Positions 6,496 to 10,020 of a DNA stretch of 10,020 bases are shown here, in pieces. The stretch is from NCBI GenBank assembly GCA_022360735.1, contig JAKSCF010000266.1, forward strand, positions 1 to 10,020, written 5' to 3'. This DNA is from Clostridia bacterium (GTDB taxonomy: Bacteria > Bacillota_A > Clostridia > Peptostreptococcales > JAAYPU01). The notes below the pieces were generated by a model, which did no database searches, had not been told where the DNA came from, and saw nothing but the letters and a program-made list of their open reading frames with translations. The position numbers and the translations under genes were made by a program. Each line of letters starts with the position of its first letter. The first letter of the stretch is position 1.

Positions 6496-7086
6496 ATGAG
6501 AGATATTAAAGGTAATAACAATAATATTAGTGTACTTGAAGGAGATATGAATTTAAATGAAGAGAATAGAGGGAATATCGTAATTGGGACACAAATTATA
6601 AATAACCCAACTAATAAACGAGATGAAATTGAATATGAAGTGGTAAAAGGGAAGTTGAAAATTAACCGTAAATTCTTATCAATAACCGGTGGAATCCTAT
6701 CAATTGGAGGATTATTAGGATTAATATCTAGTATTATAACTATAGTACAAAGTGTTGGTGTTGGACAAATTCCAAAAGATAACATGTTATTAAACATAAT
6801 GAGTTTTGCTACAATTATTGGATTTACATTAGTAATCTTTTTAGGGGAATTAAAGAGAAAAAAGATAATTACTTTTTTCCCTAATTACATATTTGGCTTT
6901 AATATTGGGTTATTTAATGATGGATACATATCCAAAATAAAGATAAATAGTACTTGCTCTAAGCCCAAATGTGGTGGAAAACTTAGACTTTTATATAATG
7001 AGAAAGAAGATAAGTATTATTTTATTTGTTCTAGAAATAGAAGCCAGCATAGATTTGAATTTGATTTTACATCACTGGAATATTAA
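6496..7086 (+). CDS. Two-TM membrane protein with C-terminal zinc ribbon (196 aa)
   Basis: The start at ATG 6496 follows an AAAAGAGG-type ribosome binding site by about 11 bp. Residues 1-40 are polar and Asn/Gly rich (IKGNNNNISVLEGDMN, GNIVIGTQIINN), a repeat-like beta pattern. Two membrane segments follow at about 61-85 (GGILSIGGLLGLISSII) and 97-117. The C-terminal domain (about 150-196) has C154-x4-C159-GGKLRL and later C178 with H185 before FEFDFT, which suggests a zinc ribbon. I do not recognise a named family; the layout suggests a membrane-anchored sensor or effector, which is inference. It lies after the intron and before attC-like site 3, so it would be the gene of the next cassette. 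No convincing promoter is seen upstream. Confidence 0.8.
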   Translation: MRDIKGNNNNISVLEGDMNLNEENRGNIVIGTQIINNPTNKRDEIEYEVVKGKLKINRKFLSITGGILSIGGLLGLISSIITIVQSVGVGQIPKDNMLLNIMSFATIIGFTLVIFLGELKRKKIITFFPNYIFGFNIGLFNDGYISKIKINSTCSKPKCGGKLRLLYNEKEDKYYFICSRNRSQHRFEFDFTSLEY

Positions 7087-7154
7087 TATCTTATTCTATG
7101 AGTGCATAGATAATGATGCATGGGTATTCCTTTGTAGCCAAAGGAAAATACAGC

Positions 7155-7282
7155 ATATAACAATATGTTTGCATTCGTTCTGGGTAGGGAATTCCTTTTG
7201 GGGCATCGCCCTCTACACATTCCAGTCAATAAGTTAGGAGCTAGCTAAGTGGATGGAATGTCGCAAACACGAAAAGTTAATT
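7155..7282 (+). repeat. attC-like site 3
   Basis: Outer boxes are ATATAAC (7155-7161) and GTTAATT (7276-7282), 5 of 7 paired. Spacers are AATAT (5 nt) and ACGAAAA (7 nt). Inner arms GTTTGC (7167-7172) and GCAAAC (7263-7268) pair perfectly, followed by ATTC/GAAT with three extra bases (GTC) on one side. The centre has GGGC-ATC-GCCC. The block TGGGGCAT.GCCCTC..CACATTCC (7199-7223) is nearly the same as 4911-4934 in site 1, and both share CTAAG…AATGTC before the inner right arm. The spacers ACGAAAA and CCGAAAT also match between the two sites. It begins 68 bp after the two-TM gene. Confidence 0.52.
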
Positions 7283-7530
7283 CAAAAAAACTACACTAAA
7301 GTTTGATTGTAGCATAAAGTCATAAGGTTTTTCTTTTATAAACACAAGTCGGTGATAACTGTTCTAAACACAAATAATAAAGACCATGTGGGGGATGTTG
7401 TGTTAGGATTTAATAGTAGGCAGACACTATTGAATTACCAGACTAAAGACAATTTGCGGACACGATACGCGCGCAAAGAAGTCAAGCGTTGAGAAAGAAG
7501 TAGCATTTGACAAATTGATAAATGACAATA
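7283..7530. other. Non-coding stretch before the IS4 element
   Basis: No coding frame is convincing. Two short palindromes are visible: AACACAA/TTGTGTT at about 7366-7403, flanked by CTAA and TTAG, and AATAGT/ACTATT near 7411-7430. The first recalls an attC box pair but lacks the unpaired spacers, so I do not call it a fourth site. Confidence 0.45.
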
Positions 7531-7606
7531 TATTAATAACTCAACTTTCGCACATTAAAAATGTGAAGTGAACCTTGAAAAATCAATAGTTTGGGGCAAT
7601 AAAAAA

Positions 7607-7681
7607 TGCAAGAATCATCACTTTTATGATATAATAGAAGTGACTAAACCCTAAAATAAAACATAAAAGGAGATTCTTGCA
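7607..7681 (+). promoter_or_regulatory. Inverted repeat enclosing the transposase promoter and covering its RBS
   Basis: TGCAAGAATC (7607-7616) and GATTCTTGCA (7672-7681) are perfect 10-bp inverted repeats. Between them lies a -10 TATAAT at 7630-7635 inside a second small palindrome (TCACTT/AAGTGA), plus the ribosome binding site AAAGGAG, whose last bases touch the right arm. Transcripts entering from outside would carry both arms and could hide the site; transcripts from the internal promoter would lack the left arm. This matches the known protection of IS10 and IS50 transposase genes from read-through. A -35 box is weak. Confidence 0.6.
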
Positions 7682-7686
7682 CTACT

Positions 7687-9073
7687 ATGATATCACAAAA
7701 AGACCAAGAACAAAAGCAATTATCGACAACCGTAGATAATTTTTTCAAAACCTTTAAAGTAGGAGATATTTTAAAGCAATGCAATTTCTATAAGGATAAA
7801 GGGATTCCTCCTCTTGCAGTGCTAAAATTCCTGTTTACATTAGTATTCTCAGCAAAAAATTTTTATAGATATTTACAAAGCAGGACTACAGAAAATCCTT
7901 TTGGAAAGGATGTCGTTTACCGCTTTCTTAACTCTACAAGCTTTAACTGGTTACGATTCCTTTATCCCTTGTCTCAAACAGTTATAAAGCGACACTTGCA
8001 TTGTCTAACTTCTGATGATAGAAAAAATGTGCTTATTGTTGATGATTCATTCTACAGCAGGGAAAGAAGTAAATCTGTAGAATTATTGGCAAGAGTTAAG
8101 GATCATGCTGACAATGGCAAATATAAAAAGGGCTTTCGCATGCTAACGCTAGGGTGGTCTGACGGCAATACCTTTATACCGTTAAACTTCACATTACTAA
8201 GCTCTGCTAACAAGAACAACAGGCTTTGCTCTGCTGATGAGTCCATAGATAAAAGGTCAAATGGTTACAGAAGAAGGACTTCAGCACTTTTGAAAATGAC
8301 TGATGCCATGTTAGAACTGATTAAGCAGGTTATAAAGTATAAAATACCTGCTAAATATATTCTTTTTGATAGCTGGTATACCTACCCATCAATACTTCGC
8401 AAAATCTTGAAGCTTGACCTGCATACTATTGCTATGGTGAAGGCTATGCCTAGGGTCTACTACACTTTTAACGGTAAAGTGAAAAACTTAAAAGATATTT
8501 ATGCATCCGTTAAAAAGAAACGCGGGAAAGCTAAGATTTTATCCTCAGTTATTGTCGGCATTGGTACAGATAGTGACGGTTAGGAAATACTTGCAAAAAT
8601 TGTGTTTGTCCGTGATCGCAACAGGACACGCAAATGGCTTGCCCTGATATCCACACATTTCCCTGGATGATAAAGACATTATAAGGATTTACGGTAAACG
8701 TTGGGATATAGAGGTTTTCTTCAAAATGTGCAAATCTTACCTTAGTCTTGCAAAAGAATTTCGAGGTCGCTCATATGACTCAATGATTGCCCATACTACT
8801 ATTGTGTTTTCAAGGTACATCATGTTAGCGGTTGAAAACCGCAAGAACACTGATTGGCGCACCGTTGGCGCATTGTTTTATCACTGCTGTGATGAACTTC
8901 AAGATATACAATTTCTTAAAGCCATCCAGCTAATAATAGATGTTCTAAAAAATGCTTTTCAACAAAAACTTATGCTTTCAAAGGCGCTGATAAGTGAATT
9001 TATTGACTACTTTATTGACTTACTTCCAGTGTTCCTAAAGGAAAAACTCTCATTATTGTCCTGCGAAAGTTGA
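7687..9073 (+). pseudogene. IS4-family DDE transposase, nonsense codon plus frameshift
   Basis: The N-terminal 298 codons are open (7687-8580), then TAG at 8581-8583. The frame goes on as EILAKIVFVRDRNRTRKWLA until about 8655, where a change of frame (apparent loss of two bases) leads to the third segment, ending with the stop at 9071-9073. Catalytic residues are present: D119/D120 in LIVDDSFYSRERS, D228 in ILFDSWYTYP, and the Y-(2)-R-(3)-E-(6)-K signature of IS4 enzymes in IYGKRWDIEVFFKMCK (Tyr 8690, Arg 8699, Glu 8711, Lys 8732), which lies in the third segment. Restored length would be about 460 aa, normal for the family. Both lesions separate the first two Asp from the Glu, so the enzyme should be inactive. 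The ATG is 13 bp after AGGAG, slightly long. Confidence 0.9.
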
Positions 9074-9110
9074 GTTATTAATAAATATGTTTCAAATATG
9101 TGCTGCAAAA

Positions 9111-9152
9111 ATTGGGTACCCATTGGGTACTAAAATTACAAATAGTACCCAA
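9111..9152. promoter_or_regulatory. Cluster of three candidate integrase arm-type sites, right end
   Basis: ATTGGGTACC (9111-9120), ATTGGGTACTA (9122-9132) and the inverted TAGTACCCAA (9143-9152) lie about 95-135 bp inside the right att copy. The same motif is at 1841-1851 near the left end. Further in towards the att site are three GTTAC repeats (9204-9231 region). The arrangement fits integrase or excisionase binding. Confidence 0.6.
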
Positions 9153-9246
9153 AAAACATCATAAGACATCAAAACAACAATTCATAAAATGCAGTAATAT
9201 CAACAGTTACATCAAATTGTTACAAGTTACCATAAGTAAAAAAACT

Positions 9247-9294
9247 GACTTCGAATCTGTTCGTCGGGGTTTCGAGTCCCTCAGGGCGTACCAA
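9247..9294 (+). repeat. Right attachment site: displaced 3' end of tRNA-Arg
   Basis: Matches 1725-1772 at 47 of 48 positions. The one change replaces the last G of the T-stem GGGGG with T, which would break the conserved pair closing the T loop. That fits a copy no longer needed as tRNA. It is followed by its own terminator, so this was probably the original gene end before insertion. Confidence 0.92.
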
Positions 9295-9297
9295 TCA

Positions 9298-9337
9298 ATA
9301 CCAACAGTTTCAAGCGATTGAGATTGTTGGTATTTTT
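9298..9337 (+). terminator. Intrinsic terminator, probably the ancestral tRNA terminator
   Basis: ATACCAACA (9298-9306) pairs with TGTTGGTAT (9325-9333), followed by TTTTT. It begins 4 bp after the displaced tRNA 3' end, the same spacing as the terminator after the intact tRNA. Confidence 0.8.
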
Positions 9338-9368
9338 ATGTGTAACCATTTTTTAACCACTTGGTTTT

Positions 9369-9536
9369 TTAACAGGATATGGTTTTTAAGTCTGTTGCAA
9401 ATTTCTTTTTTTCGTTATAGGGTACATATTTGAGTGTATTCCTTACTTGATGTACGATACTTCTTTGATACTCAGTTTCTGGAAACGCTAAAAGCGCTTT
9501 TTCTAACAAATATGTAAGTTGGGGATAGTAGCCAAG
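9369..9536 (-). pseudogene. Fragment of an IS256-family transposase
   Basis: A minus-strand frame ending at TAA 9369-9371 reads LEKALLAFPETEYQRSIVHQ followed by VRNTLKYV and FATDLKTIS. These are hallmarks of the central part of IS256-type (Mutator-like) transposases, where the pattern …P.TE.Q.CIVH..RN.LKYV…K.F..DLK.IY is typical. Only about 50 codons are recognisable; the catalytic ends and terminal repeats are missing. The Cys usual before IVH is Ser here. It lies about 75 bp outside the right att site, in the chromosomal flank. Confidence 0.75.
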
Positions 9537-9673
9537 ATGCTGATGGTATTAATGCTTGTTGCAAAAATACTTAAAGCACTCATACTACCTGATACAAAAG
9601 TAGCAACATTTGTCATCATAGAGATCACCTCAATTGCAATAATAGCAGTTAATAAGCCTACCATCATCAGCAT
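9503..9673 (-). CDS. Possible small hydrophobic peptide (38 or 56 aa)
   Basis: On the minus strand, GAGGTGATCTCT precedes ATG 9619, an excellent ribosome binding site, giving 38 residues ending at TAG 9503-9505. A longer start at ATG 9673 gives 56 residues (MLMMVGLLTAIIAIEVIS…) but lacks a good site. The last third overlaps the IS256 fragment in another frame, so the C-terminus may be an accident of that insertion. It lies downstream of the two-TM gene on the same strand. Family unknown; it may not be real. Confidence 0.3.
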   Translation of the reverse strand: MLMMVGLLTAIIAIEVISMMTNVATFVSGSMSALSIFATSINTISILATIPNLHIC

Positions 9674-9777
9674 AGGAGGCTATCCCCCATGGACACAGAA
9701 GTGTTTCGGCATAAGTATTATACAACAAGTTGGGAATTTAAACAAAGGAATAACTAGAGGAAATATCGGAAGTGATT

Positions 9778-10008
9778 TTAAATAGTATAATAAGGCGAGT
9801 CAGGCACAGAATATAGTAAAACTACTATCACAAAAATTATAAAAAGACCAATAAAAAATCGAATAGGCATCAAAATCAAGCAAGATTTTGCGTAATTTTT
9901 CTTGTTAATATTAGTATTTTTGCTAAAAGCCCAAATAAAAAGCAATACAATATTTGCAATTGGAATTGCTAAAAGTAAATTTGTGAAAATCCACTGCTTT
10001 GTTGTCAT
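9778..10008 (-). CDS. Small two-TM membrane protein, possibly cut by the window edge
   Basis: The 76-residue frame starts MTTKQWIFTNLLLAIPIANI and has two membrane segments, about 6-28 and 48-68, joined by a loop with SKNTNINKKNYAKS. This resembles a widespread group of small Firmicute membrane proteins of unknown function with the pattern LLL.IP..NI…W.F…TN..K.N.AKA. The frame stays open upstream to the window edge (SNP before the Met), and no ribosome binding site is visible before the ATG at 10008, so the true start may be further upstream. It lies outside the island in the host chromosome. Confidence 0.65.
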   Translation of the reverse strand: MTTKQWIFTNLLLAIPIANIVLLFIWAFSKNTNINKKNYAKSCLILMPIRFFIGLFIIFVIVVLLYSVPDSPYYTI

Positions 10009-10020
10009 AGGATTGTTTGA

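Larger units (their letters stand above)
7531..9083 (+). mobile_element. IS4-type insertion sequence with 14- to 22-bp inverted ends
   Basis: Bases 7531-7552 and 9062-9083 are perfect inverted repeats of 22 bp, containing AACTCAACTTTCGCA. The outermost 8 bp, TATTAATA, is itself palindromic, so it could be a target duplication flanking shorter 14-bp ends starting ACTCAAC; the two readings cannot be told apart here. The element is about 1.55 kb with one transposase gene. It lies between attC-like site 3 and the right arm sites of the island. Confidence 0.88.
1725..9294. mobile_element. tRNA-Arg-integrated genomic island (about 7.5 kb)
   Basis: The segment is bounded by a 48-bp direct repeat of the tRNA-Arg 3' end (1725-1772 and 9247-9294). 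A tyrosine recombinase remnant lies next to the tRNA at the left end, the standard layout for integrative elements that use tRNA genes. Inside are a broken coiled-coil gene, a minus-strand peptide unit, the small-gene array with attC-like repeats, a group II intron and an IS4-type insertion sequence. No conjugation, replication or structural phage gene is recognisable. The integrase is badly decayed, so the island is probably fixed unless another integrase acts on its ends. Confidence 0.88.

Noticed and set aside
6468..6797. 109-aa minus-strand frame
   Set aside because: It is the antisense shadow of the two-TM zinc-ribbon gene.
6971..7237. 88-aa plus-strand frame
   Set aside because: It overlaps the 3' end of the two-TM gene in another frame and runs into attC-like site 3.
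4866..7282. CRISPR array
   Set aside because: The repeats are long, different in length, widely spaced by genes and individually folded, which does not fit a CRISPR array.
7366..7406. Fourth attC-like site (CTAAACACAA…TTGTGTTAG)
   Set aside because: The boxes pair directly with the inner arms and lack the unpaired 5-nt and 7-nt spacers seen in the other three.
9100..9321. 73-aa plus-strand frame across the right att site
   Set aside because: It reads through the arm-site repeats and the displaced tRNA 3' end, which are non-coding.
9519..9785. 88-aa plus-strand hydrophobic frame
   Set aside because: It is antisense to the IS256 fragment and the small minus-strand frame, and has no ribosome binding site.

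Overview
The window looks like a chromosomal segment of an AT-rich Firmicute, most likely a clostridium of the Lachnospiraceae type. The reasons are strong AGGAG ribosome binding sites, TTTACA-17-TATAAT promoters, an ISAs1 transposase, group II intron remains and a Firmicute-style small membrane protein at the right edge. I cannot name the species.

The core of the window (about 1725-9294) is a 7.5-kb genomic island inserted in the 3' end of a tRNA-Arg(TCG) gene. The intact tRNA is at 1695-1771. A displaced 48-bp copy of its 3' part, with one mismatch, is at 9247-9294, followed by a second terminator. A decayed tyrosine integrase lies just inside the left end, pointing towards the tRNA. Short TTGGGTAC repeats near both ends look like integrase arm-type sites.

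Layout: (1) 41-1317, an ISAs1-family transposase with one internal amber codon, followed by a long mismatched hairpin. (2) 1318-1771, intergenic sequence, a strong promoter and the tRNA. (3) 1777-2960, terminators and the integrase pseudogene (minus strand). (4) 2998-3837, an unrecognised coiled-coil gene broken by three in-frame stops. (5) 3882-4074, a minus-strand unit encoding a 26-residue membrane peptide with a full promoter. (6) 4078-7282, small plus-strand genes: an unknown 124-aa protein, a 42-aa single-TM peptide, a 181-aa PD-(D/E)XK nuclease-like protein and a 196-aa two-TM zinc-ribbon protein. (7) 7531-9083, an IS4-type insertion sequence with a broken transposase. (8) 9084-9337, the right arm sites, att copy and terminator. 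(9) 9369-10020, an IS256 fragment and a small membrane protein outside the island.

The most unusual part is block 6. Three folded repeats (4866-5032, 5624-5693, 7155-7282) each follow a gene or gene pair. Each has the layout of an integron attC site: an outer RYYYAAC-like box, a short unpaired spacer, an inner stem, a variable centre, the inner stem's partner, a 7-nt spacer and a GTTA box. Two share primary sequence and the third shares the left border. I read this as a small attC-cassette array without an integron integrase (CALIN-like), carried in a tRNA island of a Firmicute. An ORF-less group II intron (5694-6360) sits inside the GTTAG box of the middle site, and its EBS1 and EBS2 loops match the flanking sequence. 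No integron integrase is visible. The attC reading comes from hand-folding and needs a covariance-model test.

Decay is widespread: the ISAs1, integrase, coiled-coil and IS4 genes all carry in-frame TAA or TAG codons. The four small cassette genes and the tRNA look intact.
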